Of a DNA stretch of 64,000 nt, positions 32,889 through 44,379 are shown one piece after another. Every line of letters begins with the position of its first letter. Position 1 is the stretch's first letter. A program made the translations under genes and the position numbers. Below the pieces are notes generated by a model. It was not told the DNA's origin, searched no databases, and worked only from the letters and a program-made list of their open reading frames with translations. This DNA is from Tenebrio molitor (taxonomy: Eukaryota; Arthropoda; Insecta; Coleoptera; Tenebrionidae): positions 25,172,001 through 25,236,000 of the forward strand of contig NC_091050.1 of assembly GCF_963966145.1 (NCBI RefSeq). Direction: 5' to 3'.

Positions 32889-34148
32889 CAGGGTGGTCCC
32901 GATATAACCTGCCAGAAGAAATTCAGTAATAGGTGACGATGAGTAGAACTCATACACAAAAAAGTTTCTAATAAAAGTCTTTTCGTTTTCGAGATAAAAA
33001 TAATTGAAAATTTGGTCAAAATTTGCTGTACGCTAATGAGTTAATCGGTTTTAAAAAGGTAATTCTGGTTACTTAGCTGCGATTTCTTTAGCAACGGTAC
33101 CTGCAACACCTATGACATTTGTCAAGTTTAATTTTTAATTTGCGAATCCTTCAAAAAGTTATGAAATTCACGAAACAAAAATACGTCCATTTGCATTTAC
33201 TCTATGGCGAAACACGTGGTAATTCAAGACCGGCAAGCTACCATACGGCGAGCGTTTTCCTGAAGGAGTCCTTCCGTCTCGTTGTACTTTTGTGGAGCTA
33301 CATCTGCATTTATGTGAGGTTGGTTCTGACTGATTCCAATACGATGGCGTCCCCGATCCTCCATTTAACCCCTCTGGATTTTAATTTTTGGGGCCACACG
33401 AAAGATTTGGTATACGAAGTTGAAATAAATACAAAAGGCCAACTCCAGAAACGCGTAACAGACGCCGCGAACCAGATTCGTAAAAACCCCGAAAAGCTGA
33501 ATTCTGTTTATGAAAATTGGTACCAGCGTACTCAAATGTGCTTAAATGCCAACGGAAGGACACAGAACATTTATTATAAAATAATGTTTCTAGTCTAGTT
33601 TACCTTTCATTAGTTAGTAGATATTCTCAGTTAGAGTTGAAAGTACGAATATGTAAAATGTAAATAAATTTATTCAATACATTATTTTGGCTATTCAACC
33701 ACAATTAAGACGATACTCTTATTACACAGTTCTTCCACAATTTTGCACACACTACCTCTACATTTATTTACACATTGAGCAACACCACTTTATTTATTAC
33801 TCATTTATCTCAGTCTACAAAATCAGCTTTTGTACCTAAATAAGCTGGTGAATTAACGCACGCAGTGTACAGCGTTTTCAATAAATGTCATTAATTTGAT
33901 TTAGTTTGTCAAATTTGAGATTTGTCATAAACGATACAGGTTGCTTAGATACTGTCATCCTTACAAACACCAACAATTAATTCCTGAGTAGGTACGTATT
34001 TTTGTGGTCAGCAGCGTCAAATGGGTGTGGATAGGGGTTAATTTATCCCCATTATTTTGGACCTAACGAAGGGGGGTTTTTTGGACTTGTTAGATCCTTC
34101 TAATGACCCATAATTTTTTTGGCAGGTTATATCGGGACCAGCACCTAG
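32889..34148. mobile_element. Deleted mariner-like element, family A copy 2
   Basis: Begins CAGGGTGGTCCCGATATAAC after TA. It ends with gcaggttatatcgggacca and a slightly altered final segment (gcacctag) before TA. Closely follows 2903-4007 across its length, including the untranslated right half, with a few extra segments here. Confidence 0.85.
33119..33598 (+). pseudogene. DUF4817-type mariner transposase, core deleted (copy 2)
   Basis: The open frame spans 159 codons, although the first codon is not ATG. The N-terminal part has MKFTKQKYVHLHLLYGETRG and NSRPA (HTH). A frameshift then makes the rest of the HTH read as SYHTASVFLKESF instead of the family's LYxERFP. After the deletion junction it reads TPLDFNFWGHTKDLVYEVEI and QKRVTDAANQIRKNPEKL, then RTQMCLNANGRTQNIYYK. 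This is the full C-terminal end of the family, including the residue corresponding to the third catalytic Asp. The first and second catalytic blocks are missing at the same place as in 3065-3502. Not an active transposase. Confidence 0.8.
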
Positions 34149-34149
34149 T

Positions 34150-35946
34150 ATAGTCCTAAGACTAAAATGCATTCAGATTGTTTTTGGCATAATGAAAGGC
34201 CATGGAAATTTTGCATTTAATTTGATAGTAAAGCTGTCTGTTGAATTAGGTTATATTTTTATAAAGGTTATAATTGCCTCAATGTCTAGTGCATTGTCGG
34301 TTTTACTAGTTTGCAATAGAAGAACACTCTGACATCGCGCGAAATGCAGCAACATGTTATGTTCATTTTAATAGGCACTTTAGTGACGGAAATCAAACAG
34401 CGCGTCCAACGTTAAAAAAATATAAAATAAATAAATATGAGGAAAACTTACCTACACCTCGCCAAATGATACTCACTTCATAATTTTTTAATTAGCAAAT
34501 TTCTATTCCAAAATTTTTATTAGGTAAGCATTTGAAAAAGTCAGACAAATGAATATCTACCTACGTAAGGGTCGATGTTATTGACGTTACCTAATTATCG
34601 TTGATGAGACATTATTCACGCCTTTCCAATTTTTCTCGTTGTTTTGTAAAACATTGGTTAACTTGAGTATGCAACTTATAATACATGGTTGTAAAGTAAT
34701 CAGTTAAACGCATTCGATATCTTTTTGTTGCAAATAGTAACTTGGAATATTATCTACTACTTAATTGTGGAATGCGGTTATAATTTACAATGCATATCTT
34801 CAATTTAGATCAAATAATTTTCAAAGTTATTCCGGGAAATATGTTGTTAGCAACCATCCAGAATCATGTTGCACAATGAAGTGTGAAACTAATGGCAGTT
34901 TTCTTGGAAGGCAGGAGCAGGAATTATTAATGCTTATTAGAGTACCAGGTAATATGAGGAGCACGTAATCTTACTGCAGTGCACAGTAGGTGATTACTCT
35001 GTTTTGCACTTGATTGCATAAGTTACACCGGCGTTTACTTTACGAAGGAAATGTATGCATCTTGAAATGGAGCTCGGCGACCTACTAAACTTACAGATGA
35101 TTGAATTTTCAACTGTTAATCGAACTTGAAGGTTAACAATACCGATGGGTCGTGAAATCATTTAAATAACTGTACCAAGTTTTAACGTCATAATTTTAGT
35201 TACAACGATAGTTTAATAAAATTTACTACATAATGTCGACTTGTCTCTAATTATCGGAAATTTATTTAAATGCAATGATTATCCTGGAAGCTACCAGTAA
35301 CTCGTCAATTAAGTCAATTGTGGAATCCGCGGTTAATTAACAATAACCGGTGACAATGCAATTATAGCACAGCGTAGCACAGTGCTACTGTAACTAGGGT
35401 GGCCGGAGAGGGACATCATGCGAATTGTATACAAGCGAGATGATGCATGGTACTACTGATTGATAATGAGAACGTGAACATGCCCACTAACAAAATGATA
35501 AAATAAAGTGTATGAACCATTACTTTATTGCGCACCTAAATTAAATGATGGTCTGCAGACGATAAAATACGATACGATATTTATGTCTTTAATTAAGGTG
35601 TATAGTAATACAATATAATAAGGTCTAAGACAATGTAAAAAATAAATAGGAAATGGATCTACTGGATTAAGTCGTAAAATTTCAGAAATGATTTAAATAT
35701 TTTAGAGTAGGTAACCAACAATTCATAATTTTAAAATCGCCGGTAAAGGATAAGCACAGCTACTTCAAAATTTGTAGAAAGTGTACGAATACGAAATGAA
35801 CAGTAACAATTTTCTGTTTAAAAAAAATCTAAATATTACAATTAAATATACCGGTACTTAAAAGTGTTCTGTTTTACACTTTTGTCTAGTACCTCATTAC
35901 ATTATACTCTGTATGCTCTGTAAATACCTACACATATTAGATAAAT
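34150..35946. other. Unique AT-rich sequence; no gene recognised
   Basis: Near 34340-34410 a plus frame (IARNAATCYVHFNRHF) weakly resembles a transposase HTH but is too short to call. 35300-35480 is locally GC-richer (for example gggtggccggagagggaca). No TIR pairs were seen. Confidence 0.35.
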
Positions 35947-35947
35947 A

Positions 35948-36244
35948 CTTTTTTGTTCTACACTGTCAAAATTTGAGAATTTTCTCCTGTTTGAACGGAT
36001 TTTGATAAATTTGACAACTTGTCAAAACGAAACGTCAAGCTAATTTTAAAGATTTTTAGCGATTTGGAGCCTTTAAGGGGCTCGTCGAACAAAAAAACGT
36101 TGTATTCAACTCGTTTTTGTGTAATTTGGGCTTTTTTTGGCACTCGTGGACCTTTAAAACTCTCGTTGCACTCGAGTTTTAAACTGGTCCACTCATGCCA
36201 AAAAAGCCAAAATTACACACGAACTCGTTAAATAAATAACTATA
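35948..36244. repeat. Foldback family D, full copy 2 (inverted)
   Basis: The complement of the copies at 26226 and 37271: gttctacactgtcaaaattt ... aaaacgaaacgtcaagctaa ... ctcgtcgaacaaaaaaacg ... hairpin with ggcactcgtgg and ccactcatgcc. Here the apex reads aactctcgttgcactcgag. Confidence 0.8.
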
Positions 36245-36877
36245 AATGCATCAAGGATAGTTTTGAAAAAAAATGTGTGTGTAAATAAAAATGCACTTAA
36301 TAAAAGTAAAATTCTTCTAAACATAAATTATGATGTCCGTTCGCTTTCATCGTTTTTTTTTAATTGCCTCGGTAAAGCTAAAGACCAATTTAAATTAGTT
36401 ATTGAAGTTAAAGTTATTTTTTCATTATTACAATAATTAAATACACTTGAATTTACATTTACATTTACAAAACTACGACAATAATTGCCAAAGCCGTTCC
36501 TAGGCTTCTGCGGAAAGTGTTTATTAAATAATAAATACATTTACGATTTATTTGAGAAATGTTCTTAAAGGCTTTTGAAGAAATTAGTCGGCCAAGGAAG
36601 GGTCGGCCCGTGACGGAATTGCCGACTGCGACATTCAGAAGTACGTCCACCAATCTTAAATAATGTTGTTGTAACTTGTAACGGATAGCTTAGCTCGTTT
36701 CACACAACCCCGGCAAAAGTTAATTTGGCCGAGGGCCGTTGTAGCGCTGTGGCGCTGCTAGACTGAGTTTGAGATTTTGCGTTTGCGTAGTTTAGGTATT
36801 TAATTTCAAATGCTCGTCTGCTCCTAACCGTTTAATTAATCGTCTTCTGTTTCTGCTTTGTGTGTTTGATCTGTTAT
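36245..36877. other. Unique sequence with a GC-richer stretch
   Basis: 36570-36790 is distinctly less AT-rich (gggtcggcccgtgacggaat, ggccgagggccgttgtagcg). It may be a promoter-like or conserved segment. No open frame with recognised similarity. Confidence 0.3.
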
Positions 36878-36917
36878 TAATTATTATAAGAGAGCGGATT
36901 TTATGCAGTATAAAATG

Positions 36918-37145
36918 TTAAAATATGCGCATAAATATGCAGTTAAATCCTTTGAAATATGCATTCGAATCTTTGAAATATGCAGCAATATGCACTATAA
37001 ATCCAAAATATGCAAGTACATATCTAAAACTAAGATTTTGAAGTTTTTTAAGCGGAATATTAGCTTTACATAATGAAATATTGAATTCTTCTTGTTCATT
37101 TTTTTCTAAAGGTTTCCCCAAATAAAGAAAGTTTGGTTTTCCCAA
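36918..37145 (-). pseudogene. hAT-like transposase N-terminal scrap
   Basis: Minus-strand frame: KPNFLYLGKPLEKNEQEEF then NISLCKANIPLKKLQNLSF. Insect hAT-type transposases after the BED finger commonly read F-x-x-DLC-x-A-x-x-x-ANIP-x-x-KL-x-N-x-x-F. The match to LCKANIPLKKLQN is good but short, and the catalytic and dimerisation domains are absent. Its location inside the TIRs and next to the ATATGCA array fits a deletion derivative. Confidence 0.5.
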
Positions 37146-37270
37146 GGTTTCTAATTTTCGTTATGTGCTGCGTGATTTGAGATTTTCGTTCACATATCTT
37201 CTAAAAAAATTTGAACATTCAAAAAAATACGACTTCATTATCATTTTAAATTTTTATGAAAACCATTAAT

Positions 37271-37563
37271 AGTTATTTATTTAACGAGTTCGTGTGTAAT
37301 TTGGCCTTTTTTTGGCATAAGTAGGCCAGTTTAAAACTCGAGTGAAACGAGAGTTTTAAAGGTCCACGAGTGCCAAAAAAGCGCAAATTACACAAGAACG
37401 AGTTGAACACAACGTTTTTTTGTTCGACGAGCCCTCCCAAAGGCTCCAAATGACTGAAAATCTTTAAAATTAGCTTGACGTTTCGTTTTGACAAGTTGTC
37501 AAATTCATCAAAATCCGTTCACACAAGAGAAAATTCTCAAATTCTGACAGTGTCGAACAAAAA
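37271..37563. repeat. Foldback family D, full copy 3 (nested in hAT-like element)
   Basis: agttatttatttaacgag ... aactcgagtgaaacgagag apex ... gacagtgtcgaac. Same orientation as the 26226 copy and very similar. Its position inside a TIR element shows that it moved after that element. Confidence 0.8.
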
Positions 37564-38376
37564 AAAAACAATAACGTAACGTAATTTACCATTTTTCCAC
37601 CTTTCGTCGACCATAGGGAGCGCGTTTACATCTTTGATCCACACCGCAACCAAATTGTTTTTCACTTTCGGCAGCTTGACGTTAGAAAAACTTCAAATCT
37701 ACATTTCTTATTCAGATTATTGTTTTCGAATAAAAGCTTAAATTTTGTGCAAGAACATTTTGCAATACTGTCGATGGATAAATTGTTTATTGCAGGGTTT
37801 GTGACGCCTTTTCCGTGTGGCGGCCAGATGTTGGAGTCCTAAATAGGTTTTTATCTCTAGACTTAGTTTTGCACCAAGGTGGAAAACGCACGTTTGTTTT
37901 TACTAAAACAGATCCCATCATGGAAAAAATATGAATATGCATGAAAAATCAATATGTGCATTATTTGATATTTCATTAAATATGTCAAATATGCAAAAAT
38001 TAATTAACACCAAATTATCACTTTTAGTGCCATTCGTCTGAAAACTGAAGGAAACTACGTACCGAACTATTAAAAATAAGCGATATGCATTTTGCATAAA
38101 ATCCGCTATCTAATTATTATAATTAGATATATTATTTATTGTGAGTGCAAGTGGTAAGTATTAAAGACACCGAAGGCGTGTAACGAGACGACCCATAGAG
38201 GACGCTTTCCAACGTCCCAACCTTATCACGTTTCCTTTTGCTCCGCCTGTGCTCTCGAGATTGCCATCTTGGTCACTTCGATCTCTTCTGTCTGGGTCGT
38301 TGGTGAAGTGTCACTTGTCATATTTTTACCTATCTTTGAACCAACTTACGAACACATCAATTATTATTATTGTATA

Positions 38377-39390
38377 CAGGCTGTTTGATAAAAAACGCCT
38401 CAACCCATAACTTTTTTATTTATTACCCGATTTCAATGAACAAAAAACCAAAGATATGGTTTTTCATGCGCTACAAAACAGCCATAAAATATATGTTTTT
38501 GGTGTTGTCTTCAATAGCTAACGATAGTCAATTTTTTTTTTTTTTTTTAATGGGTACATGTAGTTTTTTTAGGCTCAGTCTGGTAAGGTTCTTTTTCTGA
38601 ATCTAATGATGTATTGAAAGTTATCATTTGATCCATAGATGACTGAAAAAAAAAATTAAAATGTTTTCTTGTGGTTCAGCTTATTGTGAAATTTGTAAGA
38701 GTCCCGTGAAAAAGAATCGGGATACAAAGTGCGGTAAATGTCATCCAAACGTCAACTTTGAAATTTTCATCTGCTTTTTTAAATTTTTTTTATTTAAGTA
38801 TAAAATAACAACATTGCCAATCATGCAGGATAGCAGTCATTTGACTATTATTTTATATTCGAGTATAATAAAAATTGTACTTAATTAGTCAAAAACAAAA
38901 ATTTAATAGAAAAATAATAATAATAATAATAATTCATGTTTTAAATTATAATTTTTTTTTATAATTCATGTTTTCCAAGAAAATAATAATAAAACACCTC
39001 ACGATTGCACCTGAAAATTTTTAAACTGACACTTGACATTTGTTGCTATTTTTATATTCCAATTGTTTTTCACGGCTTACTTGAAAATTTTATAATAAGC
39101 TGAACCACAATTAAAAATTGTTTAATTTTTTTTTCAATTAGCTATGGACCACATGATAACTTTTAATACATCATTAGATTTAGAAAAAAAACTCTACCAG
39201 ACTGAGCCTAAAAAACTACGTGTCCATTTAAAAAAAAAGTTGACTATCGTTAGCCATTGAAAATAACGCCAAAAAAAAATATGGCTGCTTCGTAGCGCAT
39301 GAAAAACCATATCTTTGTTTTTTTTGTTCATTGAAATCGGATAACAAATAAAAAAGTTATGGGTTGAGACATTTTTTATCAAACAGCCTG
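38377..39390. mobile_element. Long-TIR Tc1/mariner-type element, CAGGCTGTTTG
   Basis: CAGGCTGTTTGATAAAAAAC at the left and the inverted tttttatcaaacagcctg at the right, TA at 38375-38376 and 39391-39392. Arms of about 300 bases share ataacttttttattt, ccatatctttg, gactatcgtta and ctcagtctggta. The interior of about 400 bases has an AAT microsatellite and no transposase motif. Confidence 0.85.
38911..38933. repeat. (AAT)n microsatellite
   Basis: About seven tandem AAT units inside the 38377-39390 element. Confidence 0.85.
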
Positions 39391-39432
39391 TATATCTGGC
39401 GTAGGTACAATAAACACATCCAACCGTTACAA

Positions 39433-39830
39433 ATTACAAAAAAAAAATAGGTATGCTTTGACAGTCATCTCCAAGGAAATGGAATAAAATGATCAGTTTT
39501 AGGACAAAATAGTACCGGACAAGTCGACCAGTACAACTTTGCGTAATCCCTTGCTCACACATAAACACGATTCAGCTGGTTCGTCTGTTATTTAAAGCGA
39601 ACCAACTGAATCGTGTTTATATGTGAGAGGAATATTACGCAAAGTTGTACAGGTCGACTGTCGGGGACGATTTTGTCCAAAAAATTACTATTTTCACTAC
39701 GATTTTTCGTGTAAAAAAGTGCTACCTTCCCTACGACTTTGCGTGTAAAAAGGTGCCACTTTCATTACGATATGCAAAAAAATCTATTTTCTTAAATGCC
39801 TCACTAGAAAATGAACATTAAAGATTTTGT
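39433..39830. mobile_element. Solo arm of the recombinase-type element, broken by a foldback
   Basis: attacaaaa...taggtatgctttgac and ggaataaaatgat, then (after a 177 bp insertion) ttttcactacgatttttcg, gtgtaaaaaagtgc, and ccactttcattacgatatgc. This tracks 61299-61433, the inner two thirds of the left arm of the 61106-63217 element, and then aagaaaatga-like sequence beyond. The outer hairpin of that arm is absent here, and no second arm is nearby. Confidence 0.75.
39502..39678. repeat. Foldback repeat, copy 2 (nested)
   Basis: Near-identical in design to 1092-1269: ggacaaaatagtaccggac ... gtcggggacgattttgtcc, with central aaacacgattcagctgg and its complement. It interrupts the recombinase-type arm between gat and aaaaaattact. 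Confidence 0.85.
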
Positions 39831-41190
39831 TTAAACAAAATTAAATTGTTTTCAACTACATACTTTTAAAAAAAGTTGCTTCTGTCATATAGGTACATAT
39901 TTTTTATATATTAAAGTTAGTAAGTATGTAAATACAAATCTGAAAATTGAATAAATTAAAAGAAATGTATAATAAAAAAGAATTACATTCTTCAGGAAAG
40001 TGTTGAGAAGATTATATTTTTTAAATCTTAAACAACTTCCATAAAATGGTTAGAAATTAATTACAAAGGATAACAAAGAGGAAATAAATTTTTATTATAT
40101 TTTATAACAGTTAATAGCAAAGTGCGACATAAACATAACATTGGTACGATATGAGTTATAACATGTTTACGACTTGTTGCTTTAGTTGCTTTGTTTAATG
40201 GCAAGTGTGAGAGGGGTTGCAAGATATATTAGGGTGGTTGCGAGAAACTGTAAACTTAGAACACAAAAAATTTCATTGCAAAAAGCCTTGTTTTGACTCT
40301 AAATATGTACAAACACTAATTAAAACCAAATATCTAAAAATAAGAGGCAAGTTATTCGATAAATTAGTGAACACACAGGGTATTCAATGATTTGTGGAAA
40401 CCTCAATATTGCCCATTACTTTCACCACTGTGAAAAAAAGCGCTGGGGGTAACATGCACTCCCGAGGTGCATATTCTATTTTTTGCACAACCCAACAATT
40501 TTAATAGAAAAATTTGACGCAAAACCAATGATGTCATTTAAACAAATTGCACGTCACAAGATAACACTTTTCGAAATAAAAACGATCTGTCTAAGCGATT
40601 TTCTAAAAAACATCACATAACGCTATTACGAGTACGAATTTTGTTCCAAATTTTATATTCACACTGTACTCGTATAATAATTCTCAAAACGATCCAAAAT
40701 ATTTCATGACCTCGTATCTTCTATTAACAGAGATGCTTAACTACTTAAATGTATGGAATCAGAAGGTGTGACGAACATTATCAAAAATATAAAACAGGTA
40801 ATAAATTTGAGCCACGTCTCTGAGTTTAATGAATTGATTGGATTTCTCACGAGCTTTTAATTGTAAAACTTAAATAGTAAAATCTTATCTTAATGCTTAA
40901 TGCACTTGCGATGAGATGAGCCCAATTATTTTTAACATAGTCGTACATATTTATCTGCTGCTTCCGTTTGTGGAAAGTGATATTATACCAGAAATAATGA
41001 TCAAATATGTTATAGATGCAAAATCGTATGTGAAGAACTGGTTTATTTGTAAGAGGTTGTGTTTACGAGTTGGTATAAGATAAAACACAAATGATCAATT
41101 TTGGTGTAAAAGATCTGAGTGAGAATTCTGATTCTATAAAAATTTCAACCGTTAACCCGGACAGCAAAATTGACTTGAGAATAGCATATT
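39831..41190. other. AT-rich sequence; degenerate Tc1/mariner arm
   Basis: Apart from the element remnant at 40376-40666 nothing is recognised. A 40150-40260 stretch is ordinary AT-rich DNA. Confidence 0.4.
40376..40666. mobile_element. Decayed Tc1/mariner-type MITE
   Basis: The right end (ttccaaattttatattcaca then ctg, followed by TA) and its inner 100 bases are the complement of 13499-13600. The left end (cagggtattcaatgatttgt) is only loosely inverted to it. The arm contains the same gatcgtttttatttcg-like block seen in related MITEs. Confidence 0.5.
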
Positions 41191-41199
41191 ACCAACCTG

Positions 41200-41519
41200 G
41201 CAAAAAAATCTACAATAAAATTTACTTCATTCACAATTATAATTTCAAGAGAAAGTTTTGTTATTGTAGATTAATTTACAGTAATTTTTGTAGGATAATA
41301 CTTACTTGGGGTCATTCTTGTAATCTCTCCAAATCATTTTCAGTTCAAAGAAAGTGTATTCGAATCATGACACATTTGTTGTACCATAATCATTGTGGCG
41401 AGGACTTTAATAATCTTGAAATTATTAAGTACTATATTTTACATACAGTATTAAAAAAAAGCGTACAAGTAGTGAGCCCAATTTTCGCTAAATTGTCATA
41501 TTGTAAACCTATCTTTTAA
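41200..41519 (+). pseudogene. Non-LTR retrotransposon (Jockey-like) C-terminal RT region
   Basis: Within an open frame of 142 codons from 41091 the last hundred residues read RLIYSNFCRIILTWGHSCN, then FSVQRKCIRIMTHLLYHNHC and GEDFNNLEIIKYYILH. This is the C-terminal region after the RT domain in Jockey- and CR1-like LINE proteins (y-S-x-x-x-Y-g-i-x-x-WG...lQkkaiRii...y-x-x-h-x-x-x-lf-x-x-L-x-I-l-x-l). The first part of the frame is not recognised and the RT active-site motifs are missing. The element is 5'-truncated, as is common for LINEs. A 3' UTR could not be delimited. Confidence 0.65.
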
Positions 41520-41911
41520 TTGTTGTTACTTAGAAACCTGAAACTAAACATCTGCTGATATCTGAATTTTATCGATGTATTTTTCAGAGATTTTAAAGCG
41601 TGTAAATTTTTTGCCTAATTTATCAGGCAAGCATTACCAAATACTACAAACACAACTCAAACTTTTATTAATAAATTTATAGAAAAAGACAACTCTCAGC
41701 AATTTAACAACTACAATTTAAAGATTTACAGAGTTTATAAAAGCAGTTTTCACACATTTGACACACAAAATGTCAGTAATACGTTTTCTTGAAACGATTA
41801 CATTAATTGTCCCATTTACAGTAGCCCTTAATACGTGTACGCTTTTTTTTAAAATAGAAGTGTACATCATACAAGTATATATTTTTCAAAATGTAATCAT
41901 GATCATGAATA

Positions 41912-42389
41912 CAGGGTGATTCTGAAATAAGTTTGGAAAAAAATGTGGAGTATCCTTGACACAAAATAACTTTTGGAGGTGAAATTAAAAGGATGGAAAT
42001 TACCTTATATCCTTGTATTTCCAACGCCTATGAATAGGGAAAATTTGTCCGAATTTGTTCACTTCATTAGCAACCATTGTTACATCAACTTCACAATAAA
42101 GTTGTAGCTGCAAGCACACTGCTTTGTAAATGTTTCTATGGAAACGATCGAGAGGAGTAAGGTTACGTTTGTGGCTGACGGGCACCTTTGATTATTATTG
42201 TTGCTAAATTACCAAGATAATCAGGTAATCACATTTAACGGCAGCGTACTAGCAATGTTGACCAAATTTTCAATCATTTGAATCTCGAAAACGAAAAAAC
42301 TTTTATAGGAAAAATTTTTTGTCTATGACTTCTTCTCATCATCACCAATTACCGTTTTTTTTTTCCAAACTTATTTCAGAATCACCCTG
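41912..42389. mobile_element. Mariner-type MITE, CAGGGTGATTCTG
   Basis: CAGGGTGATTCTGAAATAAG at the left, inverted at the right (cttatttcagaatcaccctg), TA on both sides. Inner sequence near the right end (caaattttcaat, gaatctcgaaaacgaaaa, cttctcatcatcacc) is an inverted match to the start of the family A elements (2903 and 32889), so this is a related, more deleted family. Confidence 0.85.
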
Positions 42390-42559
42390 TATATAATACC
42401 ATAAATGAAGATTTATATCATTTTAAAATTGAAAATTTTTCTCATATCAAGAGTAAATTGAGAGATTATTGCATTATTATTTCACAGTGCTATTCTAAAT
42501 CATATAAAGATCTATGTACTTACTATATCTGAATTTTAGAAAGAAAATTCAAACTCTAT

Positions 42560-43020
42560 TAACTGAAAATGCCTATTATTTGGTCAGTCTGGATCTGGAA
42601 GCAGTTCAGACTTTCTGTCAATCTCTACAAAATATGTTGCAACTCGAGACTATTTGCATTTCTACGTGGAGTCCGTAATTGGAAAGCTTCGATCCCTTCC
42701 CACTTCTGTACCGCAACCGGACGAATCAGAGAATCTCGATCCCTCAGGATCCTAGTACGACGGTATCCTGTAGGTTCTTCAAGCATGTCAGTTCTCCAGC
42801 TCACTAATACTCTCCAAATGAATGCCATGCCGACCACCTGAGACCGTACTTGAAAGTGCCCAGTTCAGCTCGGAGCTCCTTCTCGTCACACGAGAGCAGC
42901 TTAAGGTCATCCATGTACAAGAGTTGTGTTAGTTTAATCTTTATTTTAGTCAGGTGGGCCGCATAGACAGTTTAAGGCATTCCTCAGATCAACGGAAAGA
43001 GGTAGAAGTGACATGCAGAC
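42560..43020 (-). pseudogene. LINE reverse transcriptase relic with YMDD motif
   Basis: Minus strand: near 43015 CMSLLPLSVDLRNALN resembles the block GDslSPLLFcl-x-lnPL. Then LLYMDDLKLLSCDEKEL follows at about 42920-42870. YMDD at 42906-42917 is the RT catalytic motif, and LLYMDDLKLY is characteristic of LINEs that end in a restriction-like endonuclease. Further down, in another frame, GMAFIWRVLV and GYRRTRILRDRDSL roughly follow the palm and thumb region of that group (gmsfG...GY). Stops and frameshifts are frequent. A homologous endonuclease C-terminus is at 49928-50440, so both could be pieces of one family. Confidence 0.65.
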
Positions 43021-44379
43021 AAGCACCAAGGCAAGGCAAGACAAGGCTCAAAAATTTCCTAAAACAAACTCCTACGAAAAGGAACAAACCAGAGTACTAC
43101 ACCATCTCGAAAAGATGAAGAATAAGCGCATAGAAAAAGCAGTAAAAAGCTTTCTTATAATCCACCTAGCCGTAGACAGATTATGCTTAGAAAGCACCTT
43201 TTCTTGAACCCCGGTGTTCCTAAATTCCCTGCCATACGGGACCAATCGCAGCCAAGATTCTCTCTTCAAGACTTCCTTCACCTCATCCTCCGCGATGTCC
43301 ATCAGCCCCACCCACCTCACAAGAACGCCGTCACAGAATTATTTTAACCGGGTTAAACTTGAAGTTTTAATAAGCTGTTATGGTTACAGTTCCATTCAGT
43401 TCTCTCCAAAGAGCCTCAATTTCAGAAACTGCTCTAAAGAGTTAAATGAGTTGAGAAGAAACTGCTTGTTTTTCTTAACACTTCGAGCTCGACCTCTTCT
43501 GTGCTAGAGAGTGTGCTCAAAATCTGTCCACCACTTTTCTCTTCAACAGGAACAACCACTACACCACTTGGTCGCGGAAATTCTGCTTCTTCGTTAATGT
43601 CAGCTCCAAGTGCGCTTCACACTCCAGCTCCTCCTAATCACATCAGTACTGCTGAGGCAAGGTGTTGCTGCCTCAATCCCGATATCCACCTAGAGCGGAA
43701 TTTTGATCAACCGGGCCAACTTGTGTTGAGCGCATCCATCAAATGCTGGAGGCCCGATGGGCCTGGTTGGAAATCGATTCCTAGGCTGTTTCGTTATTGT
43801 TATTATCCATTCTCACCACTGACCCGGCAGTTAACTGGCATTCAGACTGAACGTCGTCTTTACGAGTATTCCTACCAAGTAATGGCGAGCAAATTAATAA
43901 ATAATTATGTGAAGTAATGAAAATTCCCAATCCCAGTCCAGGTTGACTACTGGTCATCCACCATATATTTGTATTATTATAAAAAAGAGGACATTGCATC
44001 GGGGCCGGATCGAGGCTGATTGAAGAGGTCGGGTAAATATTTTAACTTGCGATATAGAAACGTTTGAAATGACTTTTTTTTGTAACCGGACTTGAAACAC
44101 TTCAAATCCTAGGGTCAAATGTAAGGTCATTTGAAGCATTTCTCACGATTTATTTATCAATAATTTTAATAATTAAATTATCCTTATTAAACAATTGCTC
44201 TAAAAAAGCGAAATAACAAAATTATTATCCAATATTTAACCGGTGTCATTGTGGTGTAACACGAGTCGCCCAGGTGCATGGATGAGCAAAAAAGTCATTC
44301 GGGAACGTAATTGAGAAGGACATCATTTTCCAACACTGGAGATTCCTTGCGGTATTTTAGGACTGCACAAGATTAATTA
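43021..44379. other. GC-richer, unidentified; possibly upstream part of the LINE relic
   Basis: 43200-43800 is less AT-rich than its surroundings. Frames at 43214-43507 and 43501-43917 (plus) and 43072-43320 (minus) have no recognisable motif. Because the minus strand immediately downstream encodes an RT, this may be decayed 5' LINE sequence. Confidence 0.35.

Larger units (their letters stand above)
36888..38110. mobile_element. hAT-like non-autonomous element with ATATGCA repeats
   Basis: Left end AAGAGCGGATTTTATGCA and right end tgcataaaatccgctatc are inverted. Both are flanked by an identical TAATTATTAT (36878-36887 and 38111-38120). Both subterminal regions are studded with aatatgca words (for example 36920-37015 and 37930-38000), a likely transposase-binding array. 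A minus-strand hAT-like fragment lies at 36918-37145, and a family D foldback (37271-37563) is nested inside. The 10 bp flanking repeat is longer than the 8 bp typical of hAT, but AT-richness makes its length ambiguous. Confidence 0.65.

Noticed and set aside
34337..34410. Possible transposase HTH (IARNAATCYVHFNRHF)
   Set aside because: Too short and too weak to separate from chance.
36019..36231. Recurring ~70-codon frames (MSKRNVKLIL...) in three places
   Set aside because: They recur because the foldback family D copies are nearly identical DNA; the frame is a by-product, not evidence of a gene.
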